47,145 nt of DNA from Acetobacter fabarum (GCF_011516925.1 NZ_WOTG01000014.1:1-47145), one strand, 5' to 3'. Shown: positions 16,197-25,855, counted from the first letter of the stretch. Notes: generated from the letters alone by a model not told the origin. A program made the numbers and translations.

Positions 16197-17990
16197 CTAC
16201 AGGCTTTGCAGGTTATAGAGCCGCTGGTACAGCCCGCCCTCCTGCTGGACCAGTTGCGCATGGGTGCCGTCCTCCACAATCTGGCCGTGTTCAAACACAA
16301 GTATGCGGTCCAGCCCCACAACGGTGGAAAGGCGGTGTGCTACAATCAGCACCGTGCGGCCTTCCATCAGCCGTTCCATGGCCTCCTGCACCAGAGCTTC
16401 GGATGCGGAATCCAGACTAGCCGTGGCTTCATCCAGCACCAGAATACGGGCATCGGCCAAAAAGGCGCGGGCTATGGCCACACGCTGGCGCTCCCCGCCT
16501 GAGAGCTTGATACCCCGCTCACCCACCAATGTTGCGTAGCCTTCGGGCAGGCGTTCTATAAAATCTGCCGCATTAGCCAGACGGGCCGCCTGCACAATCT
16601 GCTCGGGCGTGGCATCCGGCCTGCCATAGGCAATATTCTCGGCCAGCGAGCGATGGAACAGAACAGGCTCCTGCGGCACAAGGGCAATCTGGCGGCGCAG
16701 GTCCGCCTGACGCACGCTCTGCGTATCCACACCATCAACCAGAACACGGCCGCTGTTTTGGGCATATAACCGCAAAAGCAGCTTGGTAAATGTGGACTTC
16801 CCCGACCCCGAAGGCCCGACCAGCCCCACCCGGCTCCCCGGTGCAATATGCACTGACAGGTCGGTAAAAAGGGGTGTCTGCTGCCCCGGATACTGGAATG
16901 TCACGTGTTCGAACGCGATTTCCCCATGTGTGACATGCAGCGCAACCGGCTGTGCGGGGTCTGCCACTCCTGCGGGGGTGCGCCAGAGCAGAAGCAGCTC
17001 TTCCATCTCGTTCACCGAACGTTGCACAACGGAAACCTGCTGCCCGATCTCCCGCAGGTAGCCCTGCACCAGAAAGGTCATGGTCAGCACATAGGCCACA
17101 TCCCCCGGCCCGGCCCGGCCCTTGCACCACAGCCAGATAGCCGCAGCCGCCAGAGACAGACGCATGACCACCACGGCAGCGGCCTGAATATTGGCGCTAT
17201 CCGTGCCGCGTATCCACATCCGCGCGGTTGCGGTGCGCCACTGGTCCAGTATCCGGGCCAGATGGGCTTCCTCCCGCGTTTCGGCCCCGAATGCCTTGAC
17301 CACGGCGTTGCAGGTCATTGCATCGGCAAGGGCTGCGCCGACCTTGCTGTCCCCCGCATTGGCAGCCTGTGCGGAAGGCGCCACATAATACAGCGTCAAG
17401 GTGCAGGACAGCGCCACAAACAGCACCGACAGAACACCAAGCAGCACCCCCATGGCAGGCCAGTGCCAGCCCAGCACAAGGGTTGTCAGCACCAGCAGGC
17501 AGAACTCGGGCAGCAGCATGAGCAGGAGCGTGTCGTCCAGCATGTCCACCGCCCACATCCCGCGGGTGAGCCGCCTGACCGTGGAGCCTGCAAAGGTGTT
17601 GGCGTGCCAGTCGGTACTCAGGCGCTGCACATGCGCAAACGATTCCGTGCCGATTTTCTGCATGACCCGCGTGGTCAGCCGCGTAATGCCCAGATAGGCA
17701 TAGCGTTTGGCCAGCACGCTGCCAAACCCGCAGGCAGCAAGGGCTGCCAGCATCCACAGCGCATCTTCCAGCCGGGTGGGCTGGCTGGCGGGTTCGGCCA
17801 CATCGGCCACAAGCCGGCCTGCGGCAAGGGGCATGAGCACATCGGCCAGCGTAGCCAGCAGCACCGTGCCCACGGTAACCGCCAGAGGCCGGGGAAAAGC
17901 CAGCCACAGGCGCATGACAAAGCCCAGCACATCCACAAACAAAGACGTTTTGCGTGCGACAGAGGCTGTGCTGGAAGCAGAAGTGACCAT
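16197..17990 (-). CDS. ABC exporter, fused membrane and ATPase domains
   Basis: I start at 17990 (597 aa): here begins a cytosolic N-terminus (MVTSASSTAS) followed by an ABC transporter transmembrane domain with about six helices to residue 330. The open frame extends further upstream to 18515, but that part overlaps nth and is GC-rich antisense. The ATPase domain shows Walker A GPSGSGKST, Q-loop VPQEPVLF, signature LSGGERQRVAIARAF, Walker B ILVLDEATASLDS and the H-loop IVAHRLST. It acts as a homodimer or with a partner in the inner membrane; type I exporters of this size include MsbA and multidrug exporters. The substrate cannot be deduced, and no lpx or drug-related gene is adjacent. Confidence 0.88.
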   Translation of the reverse strand: MVTSASSTASVARKTSLFVDVLGFVMRLWLAFPRPLAVTVGTVLLATLADVLMPLAAGRLVADVAEPASQPTRLEDALWMLAALAACGFGSVLAKRYAYLGITRLTTRVMQKIGTESFAHVQRLSTDWHANTFAGSTVRRLTRGMWAVDMLDDTLLLMLLPEFCLLVLTTLVLGWHWPAMGVLLGVLSVLFVALSCTLTLYYVAPSAQAANAGDSKVGAALADAMTCNAVVKAFGAETREEAHLARILDQWRTATARMWIRGTDSANIQAAAVVVMRLSLAAAAIWLWCKGRAGPGDVAYVLTMTFLVQGYLREIGQQVSVVQRSVNEMEELLLLWRTPAGVADPAQPVALHVTHGEIAFEHVTFQYPGQQTPLFTDLSVHIAPGSRVGLVGPSGSGKSTFTKLLLRLYAQNSGRVLVDGVDTQSVRQADLRRQIALVPQEPVLFHRSLAENIAYGRPDATPEQIVQAARLANAADFIERLPEGYATLVGERGIKLSGGERQRVAIARAFLADARILVLDEATASLDSASEALVQEAMERLMEGRTVLIVAHRLSTVVGLDRILVFEHGQIVEDGTHAQLVQQEGGLYQRLYNLQSL

Positions 17991-18131
17991 GGACCCAAAA
18001 ACCCGAAAAAAAGCGTGTGCACCCACGCCAACAGCGCAGGTGTTTAGCCTGTAGCGTGATGGCGCGATATTGCGCAAACCCGCTACGGCTGGAAAAATGG
18101 CCGCCCCAGCCCATTTGCAACAAGCAGCCCC

Positions 18132-19106
18132 ATGCCCCCCAAAGCCCCCCGCAAGACCACCCATAACAGGACCAGCACACAGCCAGCCCCAAAGCAGGAT
18201 GCCCCCGTGCGACGTACCAACGGGCAAAAGGCCCCTCTGCCGGGCCATACGCCTGAACCTGCACCGGCAGAAGACACTCCCGCACAGGCCACACTGGCGC
18301 CACAGGCCAGCGGCAGGCGCACGGCAAAACCGGCCAGCACCCCGCGTGCCCGCAAACCGGCCGCCGGAACCACAGCCAAACCCCGCGCCAAAGCTGCCAG
18401 CCCCAAAGCCCAGACTGCGCCCCAGACCGCCTTGCGGGATATGACAAAGGCAGAGGTCCAGCAGTTCCTGACCGACCTGTCCCGCGCATGGCCCGATGCC
18501 CAGACGGAACTGCACTACACCACACCCTTTACGCTGCTGGTGGCTGTTGTGCTGTCTGCTCAGGCGACCGATGCCTCGGTCAACCGCGTAACCCCGGCCC
18601 TGTTTGCCGCAGCCCCCACCCCGCAGGCCATGGCCGCACTGGGGGACGAGCAGGTAGGCCAGTTGATCCGCACCATCGGGCTATGGCGCAACAAGGCCAA
18701 AAACGTTGTGGAACTCTCCCGCCAGTTGCTGGCCGAGCATGACGGGCAGATCCCCCACACGCGGGAGGCGCTGGAAAAACTGGCCGGTGTTGGCCGCAAA
18801 ACCGCCAATGTGGTGCTGAATGTGGCCTTTAACCAACCCACAGTACCCGTGGATACGCATGTGTTCCGGCTGGCCAACCGCTCGGGCCTTGGCCGTGGCC
18901 GCACGGTAGAGGCGGTGGAAAAAAAGCTGGAAGCGCGTATCCCGCTCCCCATGGTGCGCGACTCCCACCACTGGCTTATTCTGCAAGGGCGGTACGTGTG
19001 CAAGGCGCGCAAGCCCGAGTGCTGGCGGTGCGCGGCACAACAGAGCTGCCTGTTCCCCGACAAGACCCCTCTGCCACGCCCCAAAACCCCACGCGCCGCG
19101 CCATAA
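18132..19106 (+). CDS. nth: Endonuclease III (thymine glycol DNA glycosylase/AP lyase)
   Basis: The catalytic domain from about residue 104 is complete: helix-hairpin-helix LAGVGRKTANV with Lys223, Asp241 in VDTHVFRLANR (18 residues later, as in E. coli Nth), and the [4Fe-4S] motif C-x6-C-x2-C-x5-C near the C-terminus (CKARKPECWRC...C). The enzyme excises oxidised pyrimidines and nicks the AP site. From the ATG at 18132 there is an unusual 100-residue N-terminal extension rich in Ala, Pro, Lys and Arg, predicted disordered. An alternative start at 18441 would give a standard 221-aa enzyme. Which is used cannot be settled here. Confidence 0.92.
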   Translation: MPPKAPRKTTHNRTSTQPAPKQDAPVRRTNGQKAPLPGHTPEPAPAEDTPAQATLAPQASGRRTAKPASTPRARKPAAGTTAKPRAKAASPKAQTAPQTALRDMTKAEVQQFLTDLSRAWPDAQTELHYTTPFTLLVAVVLSAQATDASVNRVTPALFAAAPTPQAMAALGDEQVGQLIRTIGLWRNKAKNVVELSRQLLAEHDGQIPHTREALEKLAGVGRKTANVVLNVAFNQPTVPVDTHVFRLANRSGLGRGRTVEAVEKKLEARIPLPMVRDSHHWLILQGRYVCKARKPECWRCAAQQSCLFPDKTPLPRPKTPRAAP

Positions 19107-19157
19107 CGCGAAAGCCCCATCTGCACGGCTAGCCCGTGCGGAGAACCCCGCAGCCAC

Positions 19158-19201
19158 GCCCGGCAAACCACCACACCCCGGCCTTGGCAGGGGTGCCGGG
19201 C
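19158..19201. other. Inverted repeat between nth and hemH
   Basis: GCCCGGCA (19158-19165) is complementary to TGCCGGGC (19194-19201), with an inner CACCCC/GGGGTG pair. It lies between two converging genes and may slow or stop transcription from either side, though no T-tract follows. Confidence 0.45.
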
Positions 19202-19210
19202 AAACCCTCG

Positions 19211-20251
19211 CTACAGCCAGCCCTGTAGTTCGCGCCGGACCAGTTTTTCCAGCAGGCTGATGCTGGCGGGGCTGTCGTTCAGGCAGGGGACAAGAGTAAA
19301 GGACTCGCCACCCGCCTTCATGAACTCCTCGCGCACTTCGTGGCCGATTTCATCCAGTGTTTCCAGGCAGTCTGCCATAAAGCAGGGGGTTACCACCGCA
19401 ATACGCTTGATACCCTTTGCAGGCAGGCCCGCAATAAAGGGCGCGGTGTAGGGTTCCAGCCATTTGGTTGGCCCAAAGCGGGACTGGAAGGTCATGGGCA
19501 GGGTGGCTTCATCCATCCCCAGTTCGGCACGCAGGGCGGCCACGGTGCGGGTACATTCCGCCAGATACGAATCGCCCTTGTCCACATACTGGCGCGGCAG
19601 CCCGTGGAAGGAGGCCACCACCATCTGGAACGGCTGCTCCGCGTGTATCTGCTCCTCGCGGATGGAGGAGGCCACGGCGGTAATAAAATCCGGATCATCG
19701 GGGAAGGAGGGCACCGTGCGGATGGCAGGCTGGTTGCGCAGCTTCATCAACACCCGGAAGAGCTGGTCATTGGCGGTGGCCGTGGTGGTTGCACTGTACT
19801 GCGGGTACAGGGGCAGGCACACAATGCGGTCACACCCCTGCTCCATAAGCGAGCGGAGCGCCTGCGCCACACTGGGGCGGCCATAGCGCATGCCCCATGC
19901 CACTGGCACACCATCGGCCTCGAACTGTCTGGCCAGTTTTTCACCCTGATGGCGGGTGTAGGTGCGCAGCGGGCTTTCATTCCGCTCGGCATCCCACACA
20001 CGGGCATAGGCGCGGCCACTGCGCGTGGGGCGGGTGGTGAGAATAACGCCCTGAAGCAGAGGCTGCCAGAACAGGGGCGAGCCCTCGATCACCCGGCGGT
20101 CGGACAGGAACTCGGACAGGTAGCGGCGCACGGCGCGGTACCCCGTGCCTTCGGGCGTGCCAAGGTTAAGCAGCAGCACACCCGGCCTGCCATATGGAGG
20201 CTGGCCCTGAGCGGGCAGATGGGCCTGTGGCGGAATATGGTGGAAAACCAT
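19211..20251 (-). CDS. hemH: Ferrochelatase
   Basis: The 346-aa enzyme inserts Fe2+ into protoporphyrin IX, the last step of protohaem synthesis. Family motifs run along the whole sequence: GVLLLNLGTPEG (about 24-35), LPLYPQYSATTTATA, the catalytic His in ASFHGLP, FQSRFGPTKWLEPYT and ADCLETLDEIG with the conserved Glu. Length is normal and there is no transmembrane tail. AGAGG precedes the ATG. Haem supply matters in acetic acid bacteria because the membrane dehydrogenases and oxidases depend on it. The gene follows mutY on the same strand at 80 nt. Confidence 0.95.
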   Translation of the reverse strand: MVFHHIPPQAHLPAQGQPPYGRPGVLLLNLGTPEGTGYRAVRRYLSEFLSDRRVIEGSPLFWQPLLQGVILTTRPTRSGRAYARVWDAERNESPLRTYTRHQGEKLARQFEADGVPVAWGMRYGRPSVAQALRSLMEQGCDRIVCLPLYPQYSATTTATANDQLFRVLMKLRNQPAIRTVPSFPDDPDFITAVASSIREEQIHAEQPFQMVVASFHGLPRQYVDKGDSYLAECTRTVAALRAELGMDEATLPMTFQSRFGPTKWLEPYTAPFIAGLPAKGIKRIAVVTPCFMADCLETLDEIGHEVREEFMKAGGESFTLVPCLNDSPASISLLEKLVRRELQGWL

Positions 20252-20331
20252 GCAACCTCTTTTTTCTTTTTTACGGCCCGACCCGCACGGGCCGCCCTAC
20301 CGGGTGCTGTGCGCCAGAACACTCCGTCTTT

Positions 20332-21399
20332 TCATGCACGATGCAGGAAGTTGTACCCTGTTGACATACATTTTTGCATAATTGATGGCAGCGATGCTGT
20401 TTTGGTCTGTGCCGCAGGCAACAAAAACCCTTCCCCCACATCCTGATTGGAAAAGCGCTCCACCTGCGCGGCATACACAACCACGTTCAGCGTAAAATGC
20501 GTAAACACGTGTTTGACCGCGCCTGCATTGCTCCACTGCGCGGCAACGGGGGCATGGGCCAGTGCCTCGGCCTCAGTCCATGGTGTTGCGCGCCATTCGG
20601 TGCCGGGCAGTTCGGTCATGGCGGCCAGCAGGCCTGTCTCGGGCCGTTTGCGGAGCAGCACGTTCCCGGCCCGGTCCATGACCATAAAATGCACACCATA
20701 CCGCACGGGGCGTTCGGCCTTGGGGGCCTTGCGCGGCAAGGTGGCGGCCGTACCCTGTGCATACCCTTCGCACACACCCTGCCACGGGCATAACCCGCAC
20801 GCAGGCTGGCGGGGGGAACACAAAGAAGACCCCAGATCAAACAAAGCCTGTGCAAAATCGGACGGCCGGGCACGGGCCGGGGCATCCGTATTCAGCCCGC
20901 TGGCCAGTTGCGCCAGCGTTTTACGGGCAGCCGGCAGCGGGTCCTGCACATTGTACAGGCGCGCCGTAACACGCTCCACATTGCCATCCACCGGCACAAC
21001 CGGCACGCCAAAGGCTATGGCCGCCACGGCGGCAGCCGTGTAGGCCCCAATGCCGGGCAGGGCGCGCAAACCCTCTACCGTGCGGGGGAAGCTCCCAAGG
21101 GCCGCAACGGCCTGTGCGCAGGCATGCAGGTTGCGCGCGCGGGAGTAGTAACCAAGCCCGGCCCAGGCGGCCAGCACATCATCCCTTGGGGCACTGGCCA
21201 GTGCCTGAACTGTTGGAAATCTTTCCACAAATCTGAGATAATATGGCCCGACAGCCTTGACCGTTGTCTGCTGAAGCATGATCTCGCTCAACCAGACACG
21301 ATACGGGTCTGGTGCTTCCCCCTCCGTGCACCGCCATGGCAGGGTGCGGCGGTGTCGGTCGTACCAGTGCAGCAGGGCGTGGGCGGGTGGCGTAATCAC
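20332..21399 (-). CDS. mutY: A/G-specific adenine DNA glycosylase
   Basis: The 355-aa MutY removes adenine mispaired with 8-oxoguanine. Visible are SEIMLQQTTVKAV with the catalytic Glu, the helix-hairpin-helix LPGIGAYTAAAVAAIAFG, catalytic Asp in VPVDGNVERV, the iron-sulphur cluster Cys-x6-Cys-x2-Cys-x5-Cys (CSPRQPACGLCPWQGVC) and a C-terminal NUDIX-like 8-oxoG recognition domain. The start codon appears to be GTG at 21399, only 10 bp from the divergent ATG of the DUF721 gene, so the promoters of each must overlap the coding sequence of the other. No good ribosome binding site is seen before the GTG. Confidence 0.94.
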   Translation of the reverse strand: MITPPAHALLHWYDRHRRTLPWRCTEGEAPDPYRVWLSEIMLQQTTVKAVGPYYLRFVERFPTVQALASAPRDDVLAAWAGLGYYSRARNLHACAQAVAALGSFPRTVEGLRALPGIGAYTAAAVAAIAFGVPVVPVDGNVERVTARLYNVQDPLPAARKTLAQLASGLNTDAPARARPSDFAQALFDLGSSLCSPRQPACGLCPWQGVCEGYAQGTAATLPRKAPKAERPVRYGVHFMVMDRAGNVLLRKRPETGLLAAMTELPGTEWRATPWTEAEALAHAPVAAQWSNAGAVKHVFTHFTLNVVVYAAQVERFSNQDVGEGFLLPAAQTKTASLPSIMQKCMSTGYNFLHRA

Positions 21400-21409
21400 G
21401 GAGGCTGTT

Positions 21410-21961
21410 ATGGCGAAGGAACTTCATTCGGGCAAGGCGGGTACCCCCGCACGGCAGGCCAGCACCCCCCGCAAGCCCGCCGCACGCACGCGCGCAAAGG
21501 AAGAAGCACCACCACAGCCCCCCCGCCGTGTGATGAAGGCCCGCACCCTGGCCGCCCTGCTCCCCAATGTAACAGCGCCCGCCTTCCGCCGCCGCTCCCC
21601 CACAGGGGCCATGCTGTTTGCCCGCTGGGCCGATGTTGTTGGCCCGGCCCATGCGGCTGTTACCTCCCCACGCAAACTGAGCGCCGCCACGCTGACCGTG
21701 GCCTGCACCGGCCCCGCCGCCATGGAACTGCAACATCAGGGCGACATGCTTGTGGCGCGGATCAACACATGGTGCGGGGAGCCACTGGTTGCCCGGCTGC
21801 GCTTTGTGCAGGACCCCACGGCAGGCACACGCCGCAGGCTGCCCCCCCGCAGGGGAGCCACCCCCACCTGCACCCTGCCCGACATGGGTGATGAGTCGCT
21901 GCGCATGGCGCTGGAGCGGCTGGGCACGGAAATTTTACAAAGCCCGATAAAAAAAACCTAA
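21410..21961 (+). CDS. DUF721 protein (DciA-like helicase loader)
   Basis: GGAGG six bases before the ATG at 21410 fixes the start (183 aa), and I reject the longer opening from 21278. Residues 1-40 are basic, Pro/Ala/Lys/Arg-rich and presumably disordered. The remainder matches DUF721: LFARWADVVGPAHAAVTSPRK, then LTVACTGPAAMELQHQGDML and INTWCGEPLVARLRFVQ. DUF721 includes DciA, the loader of the replicative helicase DnaB in bacteria lacking DnaC, with a KH-like fold. Divergent pairing with mutY is common in alphaproteobacteria. Helicase loading is known for the family and inferred here. Confidence 0.85.
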   Translation: MAKELHSGKAGTPARQASTPRKPAARTRAKEEAPPQPPRRVMKARTLAALLPNVTAPAFRRRSPTGAMLFARWADVVGPAHAAVTSPRKLSAATLTVACTGPAAMELQHQGDMLVARINTWCGEPLVARLRFVQDPTAGTRRRLPPRRGATPTCTLPDMGDESLRMALERLGTEILQSPIKKT

Positions 21962-22120
21962 CAAATATAACGGGTTATTTCTTTTATTGTCATGGTTTTA
22001 TGACAAAACCGCTTAGCGCTTGAAATTGACACATTGTGGGTGTTCTAAGGCCCCGCACCCGATGCGCAGTGGCGCACCTGTGCAACAGTCAAGAGCAGAG
22101 CAGCCTAACTAACAGGATTT

Positions 22121-22351
22121 ATGATTATGTTGCGTAAACCCGGCACCACGCCAGGGATTACTACCCCAGCCGCCCTGAAAACACTGCGGCAGCATGGGCC
22201 AGAAACCCTGTCTGATCTCCAGTTTCTGGAAAACTGGACGACCCGGCCGTGCTACACCGCAGCCAGCGTGCTGCGTGCAGGCCAGATCCGCCGCACAAAC
22301 CCGGCACTTATGAACGACATTACCGCAGGCATGCGCCAGCACGGCAAATAG
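22121..22351 (+). CDS. Small protein of unknown function (76 aa)
   Basis: AGGATTT directly precedes ATG codons at 22121 and 22127, a reasonable ribosome binding site. The product is basic, without signal peptide or membrane helix, and its composition (TTPAALKTLRQHGPETLSDLQFLENW) is that of a folded helical protein. I do not recognise a family. About 160 nt of AT-richer sequence upstream could hold a promoter. Confidence 0.5.
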   Translation: MIMLRKPGTTPGITTPAALKTLRQHGPETLSDLQFLENWTTRPCYTAASVLRAGQIRRTNPALMNDITAGMRQHGK

Positions 22352-22413
22352 CATCCGGCAGGGCGTACCCCGGCCAGCATGACCATTTGCATCTGCCCGC
22401 CTGAACGGGCACC

Positions 22414-23520
22414 ATGCGTGCCATGTTGCCACGTGTTTTTACCTGTGCGGACCAGCGCATCTGGCGCAGGGCCTTCTCCCTTATCGCTCTAGGCGGGCTG
22501 GCTGTGCTGTCCGCCTGCGCGGGGCCGGGTAAAACATCGTATAATGCGCCGGGGTCGGCCCTTAATCCGTGGGGGCCTTATATTCACGAAGCCTCGGACC
22601 GGTTTTCCGTTCCCCAGTCCTGGATCCGCGCTGTGATGCAGCAGGAATCGGGCGGGCACCAATACATGAACGGGCACCTCACCCGTTCCGTGCATGGTGC
22701 GGTCGGGCTTATGCAGATCAAGCCAGATACATACGCCCAGCTTGCGCAGCGTTACCGCCTTGGCTCCGACCCCTATAACCCGCACGACAATATTATGGCC
22801 GGGACCGGCTATATTCGCGAATTATACGACCGCTTTGGCTCCCCCGACTTTTTGGGCGCGTACAATTGCGGGCCACAATGCATGGAAAACCACCGCTCAC
22901 GCGGGGCTCCCCTGCCCGGTTACGCCCGCACCTACATGGCGGCTATTACCCCCCACCTGAACGACCCCGTGCCCCCCAGCACCCTGCCTGTGCAAACCGA
23001 GCCCAACCTGGCACCGCAGCAGATTGCCCCCGTGCAGGTGGTCCAGAACACCGCCCAGCCCTATGGCCCGGCCAGCGCACCACCGCTGGAGGATGAGACA
23101 CTCCCCCCACCCTCCGCCGGAGCGGACAGCCCTGCCCAGCAGGATGACAGCTCCACCATGCAGCTTGCAGGCGACTCCACCCCGCAGCCCGCAGGCTACC
23201 AGCCCGCCGCTTACCGGAGCGTGAGTTCCACCCCTCTGGCCGGTCCGGGTATTGTCTGGCGTTCTGCGGGAAGTGGGGGCAATGCCATTATCCAGATCGG
23301 GGCTTTTTCCACCCCGGCACGGGCCATGCATGCCATTGCACTGGCACGGCAATCCTCCCCCGCACTCAGCCATGCCCTCAACCGGGTGGAAAAGGTAACG
23401 CCCACAGGCCGGGCACCGGTATGGCGCACCCGGCTGGCGGGGCTTCCTTCCGGGCAGACAGACACCATATGTTCTGCCCTGCGCCAGCAGGGGCTTTCAT
23501 GTATTGCCATAACGCCCTAG
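22414..23520 (+). CDS. Lytic transglycosylase-type lipoprotein with C-terminal SPOR-like domain
   Basis: The 368-aa protein starts with a lipoprotein signal (LAVLSAC, lipidated Cys35). Residues about 55-185 form an SLT/lysozyme-like domain with catalytic Glu78 in MQQESGG, GAVGLMQIKPDT and YNCGP. A Pro/Gln-rich linker of about 90 residues follows, and the last 75 residues (AIIQIGAFSTPARAMHAIALAR) resemble a SPOR domain that binds denuded septal glycan. It should cleave peptidoglycan glycan strands in the periplasm from the inner face of the outer membrane, possibly at the division site. RlpA is related in layout but has a different catalytic domain. Confidence 0.85.
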   Translation: MRAMLPRVFTCADQRIWRRAFSLIALGGLAVLSACAGPGKTSYNAPGSALNPWGPYIHEASDRFSVPQSWIRAVMQQESGGHQYMNGHLTRSVHGAVGLMQIKPDTYAQLAQRYRLGSDPYNPHDNIMAGTGYIRELYDRFGSPDFLGAYNCGPQCMENHRSRGAPLPGYARTYMAAITPHLNDPVPPSTLPVQTEPNLAPQQIAPVQVVQNTAQPYGPASAPPLEDETLPPPSAGADSPAQQDDSSTMQLAGDSTPQPAGYQPAAYRSVSSTPLAGPGIVWRSAGSGGNAIIQIGAFSTPARAMHAIALARQSSPALSHALNRVEKVTPTGRAPVWRTRLAGLPSGQTDTICSALRQQGLSCIAITP

Positions 23521-23661
23521 AATATTACACCACTGTTAAATTTACTGTTTGCTAAAACCTTCTTTTTACAGGGAAATACAAAAGCATTTTTTTCTGACCG
23601 GCAGGAATAACTTTAATGTTCGTGATCGGTGTCTTACTGGTAATTAACGGACCTTCTGCCC

Positions 23662-25677
23662 ATGCACGCATCCCCCGACACCACAGGCGCACCACCAGAC
23701 AACCCTTTGCTCCATATTTTTCTGCTCGGGCATATGCGCGTCCTGTCCAGTACGGGGCTTTCCCTTTTACCTACGGGCACCAAAACCAAGGCGCTGCTGG
23801 CCATTCTGGCACTTTCCAACCGGCGGCCCGTGGCCCGCACCCGGCTGGCCGAGCTGTTATGGAGCAAGCGCGCCCCCGAGCAGGCGCGCGCCTCCCTACG
23901 GCAGGAAATCCACCGGCTGATGGATGTCCTCCACCCCCTTGGGCCGGAAGTGTTGGACGTTCAGCGCCACACACTGGCCATACGCCCCAACCTGACTGAC
24001 ATTGATACCGAGCGCGTATTCCGCGCCACACCACAGACGGTCATGGACCTGCCCGACCCCCTGCCCCCGTTGCTGGAAGACCTGAGCGCGGTTGACCCCG
24101 GCTTTGCCACATGGCTGGAGGAAGAACGCAACCGCCTGCTCGACTACAAGACCGCACAGCTCGAAGCCCTGCTGGCCAGCACAACCGAGCCTGCCACGGT
24201 TATGGCCGCAACCCGCAGGCTGCTCCGCCTGAACCCGCTGAACGAAGGCGCATGGCGCGCACATATTCAGGCCGCCATGTACAGCAAGGAGGAAGGTACC
24301 GCCCTGCTGGGGGCCGAAAACTGCCTGCGCACATTCCGCCACACCATTGCCACCACACCGGGGCAGGAAACCATGCGCCTGATTGCAAAGGTGCGTGCCA
24401 CACACCAGCAGAACACGCAGGGGGCCCAAAGCACGCTCCCTCCGCTGCCCCATGCCTCTTCCGCACTCTCCCGCTCCCCTGTGACGGATGACCCGCTGCG
24501 CATGCTCAGGGCCACGGTGTTTCTGGCCTGCCCCACAGCCGGCAGCACGCCAGAAAGTGTGGCTCTGGCCGAGCGGTTCCGTGATGAGCTGGGGCTGGAT
24601 ATTGCTATGCACGGCATGCTGGACATAAGCGTGCAGACCGAGTGCTTTGCCGCAACGCCCTTCCAGTCGCTCCCCAGCCGCGGGCAGTGGGATTTTCTGG
24701 TCGGGATTACCATAACCGGGGTATGCGAGGGCAAAAGCACCTGCCTGTTACAGGCGTTTGACACCCGGCTGAACGACACAATCGTATGGGGCCACAGGAT
24801 AAGCCTGACCCCCACAACCCTGCGCGCCCTGTCCAACCGGTTTGCCTCGGTGCTTATTCTCAGCCTGTTCAAGGCGGAAGCACGCAGGCTGGCCAGCGTA
24901 CCTGTGGCGGCCCTTTCCCCCTTCGGGATGGGCCTGCGTGCCTTAACCTTAAGCATGCGCGCCGACCCACGCCTGTATGACACGATAGAACGGCTGATGG
25001 CGGAAGCGGAACAACGCGCGCCTGAAAACCAGTTTCTGTTTTTTGTGCATGCGCACTACCTGCTCATCCGCATGTATGATGAATGGCACATGCCCGTGGC
25101 TGACTACATTCAGCCCATGGTCACCATGCTCAAGCAGAACTTCACCCTGTTCCCCAGCAACATTGCCACCCGCTACCTGCTGACCGCTGGCCTGTTTTAC
25201 GCCAACCAGCCGGAGGAGGCGCGCTTTCTGCTGGCCCAGATGCACGCAGCCCTGCCCACCGATTCCCCCGTAAGCATGCTGGCCCTGCCCGATGGGCTGG
25301 ACGCCCTGTGCCGGGGGGACGCCGTAACCGCGGCCCGCATTTACACGTCATTTTTTGGCATGGCCCCCAGCGTGCCGCTTTTTAGCGCCCCTGATCAGGA
25401 ATTTATTCTGTCGTGCTTTTTAGCCGACCAGTACGAGGAAACCCTGCTCCACGCCCGCGGCATTCTGGCCACCTCGCCCGACCGTTCGGCCATTCTGGTC
25501 CCCGCCCTTGCGGCGGCCAACATGCTGGGGCACCAGTCTTTAGCGCAGGATTACCGCCAGCGGCTGCACCGTTTGCACACCCCGCTCTGCGCTTCGGCCA
25601 TAGAAGGGCACTATGCTTATCTGCCCGCGCACCTGCGCCAGAAACTCTGCAACGCACTGCACCTGACCCTGCCCTGA
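23662..25677 (+). CDS. SARP/BTAD-type transcriptional regulator with long TPR-like C-terminus
   Basis: The 671-aa cytoplasmic protein opens with an OmpR-like winged helix (FLLGHMRVLSSTGLSLLPTGTKTKALLAILALS, then RTRLAELLW, ARASLRQEIHRLM), followed by a bacterial transcriptional activation domain at about 115-250 (ATRRLLRLNPLNEGAWRAHI). Residues 275-400 form an alpha/beta region, and the rest is helical with TPR character. Such regulators occur as orphan genes in Acetobacter relatives, often related to CadC/adenylate-cyclase-associated regulators. No phosphorylation site domain or membrane helix is present. Regulated genes are unknown; the neighbouring DUF3576 and leuS genes are constitutive in other species. 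Confidence 0.78.
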   Translation: MHASPDTTGAPPDNPLLHIFLLGHMRVLSSTGLSLLPTGTKTKALLAILALSNRRPVARTRLAELLWSKRAPEQARASLRQEIHRLMDVLHPLGPEVLDVQRHTLAIRPNLTDIDTERVFRATPQTVMDLPDPLPPLLEDLSAVDPGFATWLEEERNRLLDYKTAQLEALLASTTEPATVMAATRRLLRLNPLNEGAWRAHIQAAMYSKEEGTALLGAENCLRTFRHTIATTPGQETMRLIAKVRATHQQNTQGAQSTLPPLPHASSALSRSPVTDDPLRMLRATVFLACPTAGSTPESVALAERFRDELGLDIAMHGMLDISVQTECFAATPFQSLPSRGQWDFLVGITITGVCEGKSTCLLQAFDTRLNDTIVWGHRISLTPTTLRALSNRFASVLILSLFKAEARRLASVPVAALSPFGMGLRALTLSMRADPRLYDTIERLMAEAEQRAPENQFLFFVHAHYLLIRMYDEWHMPVADYIQPMVTMLKQNFTLFPSNIATRYLLTAGLFYANQPEEARFLLAQMHAALPTDSPVSMLALPDGLDALCRGDAVTAARIYTSFFGMAPSVPLFSAPDQEFILSCFLADQYEETLLHARGILATSPDRSAILVPALAAANMLGHQSLAQDYRQRLHRLHTPLCASAIEGHYAYLPAHLRQKLCNALHLTLP

Positions 25678-25855
25678 GCACGCGCCCCACCACCACCACC
25701 AGAGCAGACAGGCCACGCAGACGCTTGGCGGAAAAGAGTTGAAAGGATATGAAGACGGACAGGACCACCTGTGCCGCCAGCCAGACCTGACTTCTTTTTT
25801 ATCCGGCGGACCGGGAAAGACGGATACCCACGTGCCAAGGAGCCACATCAACGCC

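Noticed and set aside
17991..18515. Upstream extension of the ABC exporter ORF
   Set aside because: The extra 175 residues overlap the nth N-terminus, are Gly/Cys/Arg-rich and precede a natural exporter start at 17990.
23616..23999. ORF with a short hydrophobic start before the BTAD regulator
   Set aside because: It is mostly an alternative frame of the regulator gene with His/Arg/Pro-rich composition.
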